Position numbers and translations under genes: made by a program. The notes below the pieces were generated by a model. It worked only from the letters and a program-made list of their open reading frames with translations, did not search any database and was not told where the DNA came from. From positions 7,750,001 through 7,814,000 of the forward strand of contig OX940865.1 of the NCBI GenBank assembly GCA_954871525.1: a stretch of 64,000 nt of DNA, read 5' to 3'. The DNA comes from Parietaria judaica. Its lineage: Eukaryota; Streptophyta; Magnoliopsida; Rosales; Urticaceae. Positions 35,251 through 47,960 of this stretch are shown in pieces. Position 1 is the stretch's first letter. Each line of letters begins with the position of its first letter.

Positions 35251-36429
35251 CATTTTGATTAATTAAGTTCACATGATTCATAGGCATAATAGCTACATAT
35301 ATTTATGTCATTTTCTTTTAGTTCGTTTTGCTTCAACTAAAAATCAAATTGAGTTTGAGTCAAACCTCAGTTTCGATCCATACTAAATGTAATATTTTTT
35401 AAAATTAAAAGTTGTATGTATATACTATATATATGGAATTTAGCATGTGCTAAAAGATCCATCGAATTTGCATTTAGTATAATATTCGCCGCCTTTTGAT
35501 TTGTATAATCTATCACTTTGGTAGGTCTTATTCTATTATAGTTTATAATAAACTTTTCCTAATAATGATCGAATTAATTTCAAAATCATGTTATTGCCTT
35601 TTTCACCAATAAAAAAAAAAAAAAAAAAAACTACACTACACTACTAAGAGAAGAATTAAGAAACTTTGCCAATAAACTCTGTCAAAAAAAAAAAAAAAAA
35701 CTTTGCCAATAAACTAATTCATTTAATACGTTATGCTCTAAATTTATAACATATGAATCATTGTTTCCGTTATTTAAAAATAAAATTAAAAACTCCATTT
35801 ATATATTAAATTTAGAAAGCAATAGTCATTATTATTGTTTCTCAAACGAGAAAACCACATTCACATCTTTTTTAACCGAGTGGTCAATAACTCATTTGTC
35901 TAGTATATTATATACAGTATAAGCCTCTTGGTTGCCGATCATAATAACAATATTTTTGGAATTTTCTTACAAGATATCAAAATTAATATTTTTGAAAATA
36001 TTTATTTTACCAGTAATGAATCAAAACTTCTTTTTTTTGTTGTTGGAAAAACCGGACCCCGGTAGCTCTCGGTCTTGAGTTTCGCAATTTGACATCATTC
36101 TAATTCTAAAAAAAATAAATTATCATATTACCATTTTTATCCCAGTTTCACCCTTAAAATCTATTATTTTCATTTGAAATACACAATTCATATATATATA
36201 TATAGGCAATACAAGGATTTGAATGCCGTTTCTGCCGGCAAATCGTTTGCTATCGATGGACTAATCGTTTGTCGATGAATTTATCAACGGAAAACCTATA
36301 AAAATTGTCATTTGCCATTATTGAAACTTATCTAATTTACTGATGGATTAACCGGTTATTGATGGAAAACCTAGAAAATATATTCAAACATATTTTCATA
36401 CATAAAATATTTTCATAATATAAAATACT
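35251..36429. other. AT-rich spacer without recognised genes
   Basis: Contains poly-A runs near 35610 and 35684 with a short duplication of CTTTGCCAATAAACT around them (35657 and 35701). Nothing coding seen. Confidence 0.4.
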
Positions 36430-36865
36430 CAATGTACTTTTTCTGCAATAATTGAAAAACATCAAATTACAAAACAAATTACGTCAAAATCAGAGTTTCA
36501 AAATTATATACAATGTAACATAATAAAATTACATAAAAATCAAAGAAATAGCTCAATCTAATCAATTTTTAAGAAACATATACTTTTGCCGCAATAAGGT
36601 CACAATTTGAAGAAAATAAAATAAAATTACAAAAAACATTATGTCAACTTCAACATTTTTATAATTTATATACAAGGTTATAAAATAATTTTATATCAAA
36701 AAAGTCGATTAACTAGTTCAACTTAACAAATTTCCAAAAAAGTACTTTTGCTGCAATAAAGTCAAAATTCAGAAAAACGTCAAATTACAAAAAATAATTA
36801 TATCAAACTCACAATTTCCTAATTATATTCAATGTTACAAAATAAAATTGAAATAAATAAATTTA
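36430..36865. repeat. Degenerate tandem repeat, ~3 units of 145-165 bp
   Basis: Units begin at about 36437, 36582 and 36747 with CTTTTGCCGCAATAA-like sequence and continue with CAAATTACAAAA and a TATATACAA block. Divergence is high. Confidence 0.55.
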
Positions 36866-36979
36866 AAATATATCTAAAATTCAACGACCACATTTTATAT
36901 TCCATATAAATCTATATATAAAAAAAATCAATTTCAACGACCACATTTTATTCAAAACCTAAATGTACAATTAAACTTA

Positions 36980-37970
36980 GGGTAAACTGTGACTAATGTA
37001 CTCAATGTTTGATCTTCTGTGGATTATGTACTCAATGTTTATTTTTGGCGGCTAATGTATCTAATGTTTGATCTGTTAGATATTTTCGTGTTTTCCGTCA
37101 CTTGACCGTTAGAGAGTTATGCTCCTCTATATGTACACGTTTCGTATTTTTAACATAATTCACTCACTCTTTGTCCAAATTTTATGCATGACCTATGGTT
37201 GGAAATATAAGAGATATATCTACAACTTTTGTGTTTTAATTTTTGTAAAAGAAGTTTTAGAAAAATAATAAATTTCAAATACAACGTAAAACTGGACATT
37301 AGTTTAATGCAAAATTTTTGTTTCGAGCGAATTCAAATATACTTAATGACTTTTTATGATGAAACGTAAAAGTAAAAAGTTATAGATAAATCTTTTATCT
37401 TTCTAACGGGAGTTTATTTATAAATTTTGGACAACAAATGAGTGAGTTATGCCAAAAATATGAAACATGTGATATGAAATAATCTTTCCTATTTTTGGGA
37501 TAACTCACTCACTTTTTGTCCAAAATTTATAAATAAACATCCGTTGGAAAGATATAAAATTTATCCACAACTTTGTAGTTTTACGTTTCATCATTAAAAG
37601 TCATTAAGTATATTAAAATTTACTCTAAACAAATATTTTGCATTAAACTAATGTTCAGTTATACGTTGTAATTAAAATTTTATATTTTCATAAACTGTTT
37701 TTACAAAACTTAAAACACCAAAGTTGTATATATATCTCTTATATTTGCAACCATAGGTTGTGCATAAAAATTGGACAAAAAATGAGTGAGTTATGTCAAA
37801 AATACGAAAAGTGTACAAATAGAGGAGGAATTACTTTCTAACGATCAAGTGACGGAAAACACGAAAATATCTAACGGATCAAACATTGGGTACATTAGCC
37901 GCCAAAAATAAACATTGGGTACGTAATCCACATAAAATTAAACATTGCGTACATTAGCCGCAGTTTACCC
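36980..37970. mobile_element. Palindromic (foldback) Mutator-like element, 991 bp
   Basis: The whole element is one long inverted repeat. The left arm 36980-37461 and right arm 37489-37970 are complementary along almost their full length, with a loop of about 27 bases near 37475. Termini are GGGTAAACTG and CAGTTTACCC. The perfect 9-bp duplication TTAAACTTA flanks it (36971-36979 and 37971-37979). It has no coding capacity. A transcript through it would fold into a hairpin of roughly 480 bp. Confidence 0.9.
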
Positions 37971-37979
37971 TTAAACTTA

Positions 37980-38031
37980 TATGAAACTCAAAATTTAACT
38001 TACATCAAACCTAATAGCTTTCTAAGTAACT

Positions 38032-38074
<43 letters not shown>

Positions 38075-39469
38075 AAATTGTAAAATTTGACATGATTCAT
38101 ATATATGCAACATTTAAACTTCTAAACACTTAAGATCCATTAAAAAAAAAAAACCCTAAAATACCTTCAAATTCCAAAATTAAAAGAAATTGGAAATTCT
38201 GCCGCGAAAAAGAACATTTCATTATTTCTGACCGAAAAGTCCTTAGCTTTTCGAGAAAATACACTTGACAAGTTTGAGCGATATATACCTTGCTTTCCGA
38301 ATCAAAATCGCGATAAATATAAAACGACAACGATGAGAAGAAATAAGTTATTAAAAAGTGATTTTCAATCTCTCGATTACCGCAAAATTCGATTCCTTGG
38401 GCATATAGCATAAATAAGCTTAAAAATTATATAATGTGGCATATTGCTCAAAACTGTACAACTAGCATGCGCAAAGTTATTGGCTCTCAGAAAGAAAGAT
38501 TAGTGCTTCAATTAACACCACAAACGCAGAATAATGACTATTAAGACCTCCCTGCGCTACACGTTAATTCATATAAAATTTATGGAAGAGAATTTGAAAG
38601 TAATTTGGTGGTGTCATACGAAGCACACCAAATGAGAATTATCTTTAGCTACACTTTGAAATAGGTTGGGATATTTTTCCTTTTTAATCATCTACTTATT
38701 TTAAATCAATATATAGTAAATGTGGCTCTTCAATTAGTGCTAGCTTTTAGCTTTGTTTCAAGCCATATTTGAAGTGGTAAAAATGATTAGATTAGGAATT
38801 AATCACTATAGTTACCATATTATTGGTATCCTTTCTTTAACTATTAAAGCAATAAAAGATAAGAGGTTCAGAGTACCACATAACACAATTATATTTCAAA
38901 ACTGTGATTCAATTTTAACAGAAAGACTTGAGTCTTTAGATAAATAAAAAACAGAATCGCGATACGTGTAACTCTGTGATCGTTGAGGTGATTTTTCCCC
39001 TTCACACATAAATTGTTATTGTTAAATTGTTATTATTATATAGAATAAATGAAAGTGAAAGGTTAATATGCCAAATAGCATCACAATTTTTTTAGTTATT
39101 ATTATTAATCAAGTTTTTGTGAAAAATTAAAATCTAACTTTCTCAATAATTACAACTTCTTATCATCTGTAATGACTAATTAATCAAATGATAACGTTCT
39201 CTCTGTTTATATTTTTTTTTTCTTTCCAATAAAGCCTAGATTATGGTCTTGCCTCTTAATTTATTAGAACCTCCTTTAATAATTCAACAACTTACAATGA
39301 GATAGTGGGTCTAGATCATCATATATCACTTCAGTGTGAATTTCTGAATGCAAAAGAGCATCTTTGTTCTAATTCATTATTCATTGGACCCCATTAATAA
39401 AATTTGGATAACGCAATTCATATGACATACATCCTTATTCTTCTATTCTATACATAAATAAAAATATGT
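37980..39469. other. AT-rich spacer
   Basis: (AT)n at 38037-38070. A 93-codon minus-strand frame at 38130-38411 and a 64-codon plus frame at 38753 match nothing known to me. Nothing else supported. Confidence 0.4.
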
Positions 39470-39477
39470 GTATATAT

Positions 39478-40092
39478 TAGGGGTGGCAATTCGGGTGGCG
39501 TGTCGTGTTCGTGTCGGGTCTTAATCGTTTTTTAATAATTTTATGTAGACCCAGACCCGCCCCATTTATTAATCGTGTTAGAAGATGAGACCCAGACCCG
39601 CCCCATTTAAATAGCGTGTTTATCGTGTCTACCCGTTTAACCAATTAAACCGATTCACATATTTTAAAATTATAAGTTAATTCACTTTTCACTCATTTAC
39701 TTAATTTATTTAATTATATGATCTAAAATTTTAAAGTTTACTAACAATTTTTTATGTTCATCAATTGTACAACGTAATTAATAAATTAAAAAAATATAAA
39801 TGCTATATATAATAAGTAGTAAAACACTTTATAACATATCTAGATACATAAAATGCAACTTTTTGCTTCTTAATCGTGTCTAATTGGGACCCATCGTGCT
39901 ATCGTGTTCGTGCCGTGTTTACCCATTATTTAATCGTATTAATTGTGTTCGTGCCGTGTTTACCCATTATTTAATCGTATTAATTGTGTTCGACACGGAT
40001 GGACCCAAATCTATTTATGGTAGACCCAAATCCATTTAAATCGTGTCATAACCGTTTCGTGTTTCGTGCCCAGCTCCAAATTGCCACCCCTA
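39478..40092. mobile_element. hAT-type element with TAGGGGTGGCAA termini (615 bp)
   Basis: Begins TAGGGGTGGCAATTCGGG and ends AAATTGCCACCCCTA. Flanking 8-mers GTATATAT (39470-39477) and GTATATAC (40093-40100) match at 7 of 8 positions. Subterminal regions are rich in CGTGTCGTGTTCGTGTCGGG-type repeats, and the core is AT-rich. No transposase. A related degraded copy lies at about 51615-52010. Confidence 0.85.
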
Positions 40093-40100
40093 GTATATAC

Positions 40101-43100
40101 ACTATACAATGTATATACGCCTTTTGGTGGTCAATATAGAGCCATGATCTGATCTTCTTTTTGTCCACTTCCAAACTTTCAATTTCCGACATGCTTCTGT
40201 GTTGATAAAATTATATAGGGATGAGTGAGGAGGTAAAAGTAGCTATTTTAATAATGAAAAAAGTGCATATAGGGTTTCAATTCGTTGATTAAATACACAA
40301 GGCCGTAGAAATTTTTAATATATATTTTCATGATTACATTAAGTTATTTATGTGCGTTGCTTTGAATACGAGAAATCTCAAAACGTCAAAAAAAAAAAAA
40401 AAAGTGTTAGTTTGAGTTATACACGTATAAAAACTCAATATCAATAAAGACACAAATCAATAAAAAAAAATATATACATATTTCACGACTTTAACCATAT
40501 AATCAGTCTAAAAACTTAAAAATCTATCGCGTTATTTGAATAAAAGTTTAAATACTTTTACTACAAATTATCGCCTATAAATTATAATTATAAGTTATAC
40601 TTATAACATATAGCTTGGCACGCTTTAGGGCAAATTAAAGAATGCAGATGCAAGTCAAGCCCACAATGGACTGACTGCCATTCTAGCAAATTCAACACGT
40701 TCATTTGATTTCTAGGGTTTGATATGGAAAGTACACGTGGAATCCATTAGTATTAATGTTGAGCTTAATAACTAGAAGATCTTGCCACCTTATTCACCTA
40801 CCACAACATTAAGCAAAGACGTCACACGATTTTGAGTCAATACTGTAGTCCTCTACAAGTTTAGCTCGAATCAAGCTTTTGGATTAAGGGGCAAGAAAAG
40901 TTGGATTGTAATAAGCTACTCAAATCTTGATTCATAAATATTTTTATGTTTTAGATTTTTTTTTCTATTATTTTTTAAAGATATTTTCTTGTACTTATAA
41001 GGCTTTTTTTCTTATCATTTTGAGTATTTTTTGTAACTTAATTTATTAATGCTTTAATATTTATAAAATTAGTTTTTGTTTATTTATTTCCGGATTTAAA
41101 TTTGGATTTTAATTTTAACTTGGGTTCTGAAAACTTGAGTTTTAAACTTTCAAGAACCGGATCAAAATTTTGATTGCTAAATCGTACAATCCAGATCCGG
41201 TTGATTGATATGTCATTTCTTCCAGATAAAATTAGAAATTGGTATATATCTTTTAAATGTAATATTTATTACGCATGCAATGATATAATGTATTCTGCTT
41301 TTATCCCTTTTTTTTATTTGCACCTTTCCACGAAAGCACTAAAATAAAGTTAAGAACACGTTATTTGGATATGTAATTATTGGTCTCCCAAAAATGCACC
41401 ATTTCTGATGTTTTTAGAGTTTATGACCTTTGCCATCATCTTCATATAGCTCTTGACCTTTGGTAGCTTCCAAGGTCCAAATATTTTAAATCAATTTGCT
41501 TAGATCATTTGAGATGACAATAAAAAATTATAATTAAATCTATAATTGAATTTTGGTATCAGTAACTCGGTACACTTTTGGTATGCCCCATTTAGCACGA
41601 GTGCGAGTAGTAGTGATACTAGACTTTCATTTCAGGCGGAGCACATAATATATTTTTACGATTTGTTTTTCAAATATATAAATAAAAAATTATGAAGAAC
41701 CTATTGAATTGACTATTAAAATCATAAAAATATAATGTTACTTTGGAAAGTAATGTAGAATAGAGTTATCACGTCAAGGGATAAAAGTCTAAAAGCTCAT
41801 ATTCTGGTCATTGTTTACTCCTAGACCACAATAGATCTTCTTTTTTTTTTTTTGCCTTAATCACAATTAATGAACAACAGTTGACATTTTGTTTTGTTCA
41901 ATTTCATTTAAGCCCTTGAAAAACAAAATTTTTCGCTTATCACTTATGTAGTTGGGCTCATAACAATGTTAGCTTCTGGTTTTGCTCGTTTGAGGATTCT
42001 CCGGTGTTTGTCCTGGAAACATTGTTTAATGAAATTGAACGATAGTGTTTGGGCGCTCTTTCCTCGCCAAGTTACACCCGTTCAGGACGATCAAAGAGTT
42101 TTAACAAGGTCCTTTCATATTTATTTTTTAAAGAACAGCAACAAAAAATGAAGAATTTTTTAAGTGAGCGTATGTACGTGCACATATAGCTCCGCTATTG
42201 AGTGCGAGTACAAATTGCATTAGGTAACAAACTATTTTCTCAAAATTATATTTTGGCCTTTAAATTCGATATTTAACAATAAAATAAATAAGTCATACTT
42301 TTTTAAATTCAATACATCATCCTTTACATAATTCATTAAATTAAACCCATCAAAACCCCATCTTTCTGAGTAATTCAAAAGAATATTGTTAAAATTTATG
42401 ATTATGTTTTTGAATTTCGATATATATATATATAATATATATTATATAAAGTATATCATCATATTCATCGATTTTCGATATAACACTAAACTCATATCGG
42501 CAAATAAGTTTCAATGTCTAAGTTTACAAAAAAAAATTATTCGAAATGCCCATATCAATTTTGATATACCCGTAAATTAGACTTGCAACGATTTTGAGGA
42601 ACAATTTCTAAAACATTAACATCACATTCACCTTTATTTAATTTATAAAGCAATTTATCCACAACTCACTACAGAGAATGATTTGATTTGATGCAATTTC
42701 CAAGTAGTAAGAATATCATACTAATATTTCTAAAGTGAAGATTTAAGGGTAAGATTTCCTACCATTAAGGGGGAAAAGATTAAAAATGTTTGCAAAGTTA
42801 TTTTGGTGACATTTTATGCACTACAAATGGAATATTAATAATTATCTTTTACTGTTCCTGAATAAACAAAGTCAGTTGGGTTTACCTTTCTTCAGCTCAA
42901 ATTATTGGTTGGTTTTAGATTATCTTGGCTCCAGAAAGTCAATAGTTATTTGTCGCACCTTCGTTTGTGCAAATTTTGAATTTTTTTATTTATTAATAAT
43001 CAACTCGCATGATTTTGCAATAATAAAACTTCGCACCACTGATTGTAGCCTTGAATTCTAGTAAATAATGCAACAATTTATTAATCACAGTACTCAAGCG

Positions 43101-44640
43101 CCTCTTTCTTTTTTTTTTCTTCTTTTTTTTTCAAGTAAAGAAGAGCTCAACATATCATTTAAACGCAGAGCAGATTACCCACGTAAACCCATTATAATAT
43201 ATACTCATAAAATCGGATAGGTACAATTAATATTTATTTCAAAATCTTATAGATTTTGACTGGTATACCCCACACCGTCCTCGATTAACATATAAATTGG
43301 GACTTACGGGGAACTTGCAGACTTGAAAATACTGTGGCCATTAGGCACTAAGCATTAATTCCTTAAATTATTTCATTGTTGACTTGATAATAGTGTTTTA
43401 TTGCCACTTGATGCGCTACAGAATCAGATGATGAAACATGTTTTTCTTGTGAAATATAATGGCACCATCATGTATATTTTTAGTATATAGTTGAATATTG
43501 GTCATGTTTTAAAAGACACCCTTCTTATAAATATATATTATATATATGGTAACTAAGTAAAACGCTAATATATATGATTTAATCATTATATACTAAAAAA
43601 TTCTAGCAAGAGGATGTTGCGGTGCTAAATGAAGGTTATAAATGTTACGTAAGATAATAATAAACAATACAATATTTTCTTAAGAGATCGACTTAAGGTA
43701 AGAAAAACGGGTAAGAATATAAAGTCCAATTTATAAGCTCAGAACAGGACCCAAACGACAAGAGGGTTGAATTGAAAGTACTGGGATCTTGACCGTTGGA
43801 TTGCACTTGAGTAATGTGGCGAGCAGCCTCTTCTCGTTCGGTTTATTTGGTGTTCATGGCAACTGGTATTATTGGATTTGGAGGACATGGCTACGTGGGT
43901 TCTCTCTAGGGTTTTTATTCTATTTTTAAATTCTCTTATACTTCCTTAACTCCATCTTTCTCTTTTTTTTTTCTTCCTCTCTCGAAAGATTTGTAAAGTG
44001 AGGGGTTGACTTGAGTGTGTAAAGAAGACGGCATCATACATTGTTCCGGGAGTTTTCTGTCCGACCAAGGAGTGGACGTACGTATGCGGCATGGGAATTT
44101 ATATATATATAAATTTATATATATTTCTATCTCCCGCCAAACTACTCTCTTAATTTTTTTTTTGGGAGAAATTACTCTTAATTGTTTGTGTTGATTCTCA
44201 TTTGTTTTTTGGTTTATGTTTGCATGTTTTGATTTCATCTTAATCCGGCCGAGTTGTTTTCATGCAGAAGTAAAAAAAAAAATCGAGATTAGTTTATTAC
44301 ATTATATTTTCTTGCTTAAGCATATTACGTTAAATGAAAATATACTTTCTTGATGCTTGTGATGATCACATTGTTGAGTTGGAGATCTTAGAGGCAATGA
44401 AAGTAAAGCAAGAATCATATCATATAATTGATTAATAATTTTATAACATATAATGTACTCAAGAAAACAACAAGTACTAAAACATTCATAATACAACAAG
44501 TACTAAAACATAAATATTCGATCACTTGGGCATTAAAGAAACACAACAATATTGTACTCAACATGAACAACAACAATTGGTTACGTTAATTTTCTTGAAA
44601 TAGTAAATATAATATTAGGAAGGGAAGATCTGCCATATAA
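40101..44640. other. Long AT-rich spacer without supported genes
   Basis: Only short frames in AT-rich sequence. 43740-43920 is less AT-rich and has a promoter-like look, but no gene follows that I can support. The part at ~44500-44667 is the probable 3' UTR of the glycine-rich protein gene. Confidence 0.45.
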
Positions 44641-44667
44641 TAGCAATAGCAATGTACCCAATTTGCA

Positions 44668-45729
44668 TTAGTGTTTGGCGCCACCACCAACGCCTCCCCC
44701 GAATCCTCCTCCGCCACCGGCACCGCCTCCGAACCCACCGCCTATGCCTCCCCCGAACCCACCACCGGCCCCTCCGCCAAATCCTCCACCAAACCCGCCG
44801 CCGCCACCTTTTCCGATCCCGTCCCCCAATCCACTGCCACCGCCACCACCAACCCCTCCACCACCTCCGATTCCACCGCCGCCTTTCCCGATGCCTCCTC
44901 CAAATCCACTGCCACCGCCTCCAATACCCTTTCCGATTCCGCCACCAATGCCACCTCCAACACCGCCACCACTACCGCCGATTCCTTTCCCGATTCCACC
45001 ACCAATGCCCCCTCCACTGCCAATTCCTTTTCCGATACCGCCCCCACCACCAATTCCTTTCCCGATTCCGCCACCAATGCCTCCTCCACTTCCGATACCG
45101 CCCCCGCCGCCAATACCTTTCCCAATTCCGCCGCCAAGCCCCCCTCCACCACCAGTGCCCCCTCCACTTCCGATACCGCCCCCACCGCCGATACCTTTTC
45201 CAATTCCGCCACCAAGGCCCCCTCCTCCACCACCACCAATACCTTTCCCGATTCCACCACCAAGGCCTCCCCCGCCACTACCTTTTCCGATACCGCCTCC
45301 ACTGCCGCCACTTCCCTTACCGATTCCGCCCCCTCCATTACCACCACCAACGCTACCGTGATGTTTTTTCTTGTGGTGTTCTCCGCCGCCACTCCCTCCT
45401 CCAACACCGCCCCCTCCACCACTCCCACCCTTCCCGATGCAATCGGGCTTTGACCCGTACCCGAAACTAAACCCATACCCTTTCCCAAAACTAAAAGAAT
45501 GACCAAAGCTCAACCCTTTTCCGCCCCCGCCACCAACACCCCCGGATCCACCTCCGTTCAAATTACTCGGAGAGCCATCGAAAAACCATTCCGGCTTCTT
45601 CACTTCACCGCCACCGCTTCCTCCAAGCGCCTTCTTCTCCTCTGCCTTCCTTATCCCTTCAACGCCACTCACAAACACCACAAACAAAGCAAACCCTAGA
45701 ACCACGAAACTCGAAAACTTTCCCGCCAT
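44668..45729 (-). CDS. Secreted glycine-rich protein (structural cell-wall GRP type), 353 aa
   Basis: A single-exon frame starts with a clear signal peptide (MAGKFSSFVVLGFALFVVFV, cleavage likely near Gly-Val-Glu-Gly at ~22-25). A short charged segment (RKAEEKKALGG) and a mixed segment (PEWFFDGSPSNL) follow. Then come about 300 residues of glycine-dominated repeats, mostly GGGIGKGIGGG and GGGIGGG units, with one basic patch (HHKKKHHGS at ~115-123). The C-terminus is GGGVGGGAKH. Class-I plant GRPs of this kind are exported and thought to be deposited in the wall. Long open frames on the opposite strand (Pro-rich and Ser/Thr-rich) come only from the repeat composition. A TATA-like box stands upstream at 45789. 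The assignment is by composition and signal peptide. Confidence 0.85.
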   Translation of the reverse strand: MAGKFSSFVVLGFALFVVFVSGVEGIRKAEEKKALGGSGGGEVKKPEWFFDGSPSNLNGGGSGGVGGGGGKGLSFGHSFSFGKGYGFSFGYGSKPDCIGKGGSGGGGGVGGGSGGGEHHKKKHHGSVGGGNGGGGIGKGSGGSGGGIGKGSGGGGLGGGIGKGIGGGGGGGLGGGIGKGIGGGGGIGSGGGTGGGGGLGGGIGKGIGGGGGIGSGGGIGGGIGKGIGGGGGIGKGIGSGGGIGGGIGKGIGGSGGGVGGGIGGGIGKGIGGGGSGFGGGIGKGGGGIGGGGGVGGGGGSGLGDGIGKGGGGGFGGGFGGGAGGGFGGGIGGGFGGGAGGGGGFGGGVGGGAKH

Positions 45730-45788
45730 TTTTGTAGTTCAAACTCTGTATCTTTCACTCTTGTAACTTGTATGTATACATACGTGGG

Positions 45789-45795
45789 TATATAT
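45789..45795 (-). promoter_or_regulatory. TATA-like box of the glycine-rich protein gene
   Basis: The minus strand reads CTATATATAC about 60 bp upstream of the ATG at 45729, leaving a short leader. Position and sequence fit a plant TATA box. Confidence 0.5.
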
Positions 45796-45799
45796 AGTG

Positions 45800-46444
45800 T
45801 GATCACCAAGTGCTGTTAGAAGTTGGGAGTGTGAGTAAGATACAATGTCAATATTATACATAAAGAGCTGAATTGCATGCAGGTTTACGTGAGCGTATAG
45901 GTCAAGCTACTTATTGCGTTCATGGCAATCATGTTGTGATCAAATTATCTCATGCATATGAAGACTCTTTTCAGCTTCTTCATCTCTGATCTCGTTGAAA
46001 CCATTAATGTCTGCTCTCTTGCGAACCGAACCATATTAATTGCCAGCTCCATAGCGAGGCTACTGTTAGAGAAATTTGGGCTTATTGGTTTCATATTGAA
46101 TCACACTGTATTGAAATAGTTATACGTTTATTACTTTTGTGTCGTTTGTTGCTCTTTTCCTTTCTTGTCGTTTGCTTGCAGGAAGCTGTTTGGATTCTTG
46201 TCGTTTATGTTCTTTGTCGTTTCTATGTAACTCTGTAATTAACGAGCTCGATCATCAATCTATTATAAGCTTCGCATAAGGTCTCGTCTCGTTAATACAG
46301 TTAGAATTGGTTGACTATATATAGTCAAGCCATTACTCTGTAATTCATTCGATTGATTCAATACAAAGGTTTATTTTCTCTCTCTCTGAAGATTCGCAAT
46401 TCTTGAAACACTGCATGGCGAATAGATAAATGCGGAATATATAT
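45800..46444. other. GRP upstream region with a possible solo LTR at 46064-46410
   Basis: 46064-46410 begins TGTTAGAGAAATTTGGGC and ends CAATTCTTGAAACA, with the general look of a short copia LTR (CTTTGTCGTTT repeats, TAATACAG, CTCTCTCTGAAG near the end). Flanking bases do not form a convincing 5-bp duplication, so this is tentative. Confidence 0.35.
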
Positions 46445-46959
46445 TGTTAAGGTCGGATTTGGTCAAATCCATCCTCAACTCTACACTTGTCGTTTTATCA
46501 TTAAAACGATAGGAATAGAGGCAAGATACAAGAGGACTTTCAGCCCACGATGGAACAAACACCAAAGGCCCAGTTCACAGAAAAAGCCCAAAGAGAAAAA
46601 CCTCTATTAACCCTAAGCCTATAAATACAAAAGAAAGCCTCATTGAGAAGGGGTCAGCCGTAGGAAGATAGCAAAGAGAAAAGGAAGAAGAGAAAAAGGA
46701 GAAGCGAATCGATTAAACCCATTGAACTACGTGATGATCTGATCCCGGTTCGACGGGTACGTAGGCAGCCTCGCCGAAGGCGGAGGGGTGCGGCATCAAA
46801 TCATATTTTATATTATTATTCCTTCGAGTGTCCAAGCTATCAAACGGGAAAGACCGAGTCCTTATGAATAAATTAATCGGGGATAATCGTTATTCATATT
46901 CTGTTGTGTTTGCTTGATTATCCTCGTGAATGGTAAGGCGGTGAAAAACGCCCTCTACA
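46445..46959 (+). repeat. 5' LTR of the non-autonomous element
   Basis: TG...CA, 515 bp. Contains the two-hairpin block (46729-46786) that recurs after the pol gene of the element at 57 kb. Confidence 0.88.
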
Positions 46960-46960
46960 G

Positions 46961-46977
46961 TTTGGCGCCCACCGAGG
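46961..46977 (+). other. Primer-binding-site region of the non-autonomous element
   Basis: TTTGGCGCCCACCGAGG directly after the LTR. It is identical through TTTGGCGCCCACC to the left-edge element. Confidence 0.7.
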
Positions 46978-47214
46978 GGCTTAGTTTTTCTCTAACTCGC
47001 AGCCAGGAACTCGAAGAGACGACAACCAACGACGACAACGGCAACACCGAGCACTGATCTCGTCTATACATTTGATAAATAAAACTGTATTCTTTCTTAG
47101 TTTTCTTACAGGCCTTGCCGTGAGCTCCGGTTCGACGGGTCATTCGCCCCTATCGGACGCTAGAGGAGAAAGTTACAAACACTGGAAGATTCATCACCGA
47201 GGAAAAGCTCGACA

Positions 47215-47960
47215 AGCGAGGAGACCTGATGAGCGCTGATGGCGTGCTCGCTGCGTGGGAGGGGACCTGCTTCCCGAGCGGCATGAGAGCAGCTTGCGAG
47301 AAGGTAGGGCCCGACGACAACCGGCCAAGCGGGCCGACGACGTGCTCGCTGCGTCTGAGGAGACCTGCCTCCCCAGTGGCAGGAGAGCAGCTTACGAGAA
47401 GGTAGGGCCCGACGACAAGCAGGCAAGCGGGCCGATGACGTGCTCGCTGCGTCGGAGGGGACCTGCTTCCCCAGCGCCAGGAGAGCAGCTACCGAGAAGG
47501 TAGGGGCCGACGACGAGCTACGACCCGATGACGTGCTCGCTGCGCGGGAGGAGACACGCTACCCCCGTAGCAGGAGAGCAGCTTGCGACAAGCTAAGACC
47601 CGACGACAAGCAGGCGGGCCGATGACGTGCTCGCTACGTGGGAGGAGACCTGCTTCCCCACTGGCAGGAGGGCAGCGTGCGAGAAGGTAGGGCCCGACGA
47701 CGAGCCAGGACCCGATAACGTGCTCGCTACGTGTAGGAGACCTGCTTCCCCAGCGGCACGAGAGCAGCTTGCGAGAAGGTAGTGCCCGACGACGAGCCAG
47801 GACCCGATAACGTGCTCGCTACACGGAAGGACACCTGCCTCCCTGTGGCAGCAGAGCAGCTTGCACGGTGAGCTAAGATTCGATAACCCAGGCTTCCCGA
47901 CCCCCGATGAGCGATGAGGTGCTCGCCGCCTACTACGGGAGCTGCTTGAGCTTACTACGC
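47215..47960 (+). repeat. Tandem repeat, 8 degenerate units of ~92-98 bp
   Basis: The phrase ACGTGCTCGCTGCGT recurs near 47241, 47340, 47438, 47534, 47625, 47718, 47812 and 47920. Each is followed by GGAGGACCTGCTTCCCCA, then GGAGAGCAGCTTGCGAGAAGG. GC-rich and non-coding. Confidence 0.88.

Noticed and set aside
44652..45470. Long plus-strand open frames (272, 260 and 228 codons; Arg/His-, Ser/Thr- and Pro-rich) opposite the glycine-rich protein
   Set aside because: Low-complexity GGN repeats leave all frames free of stops. Only the minus frame has a signal peptide and a leader with a TATA-like box.
46064..46410. Possible solo copia LTR (TGTTAGAG...TTGAAACA)
   Set aside because: No matching 5-bp duplication and no second copy in the window, so kept only as a remark in the spacer entry.
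46744..46757. GGTTCGA motif as a tRNA gene or Pol III B box
   Set aside because: No A box, no cloverleaf or acceptor stem around it, and the related copy at 63319 replaces the loop entirely.
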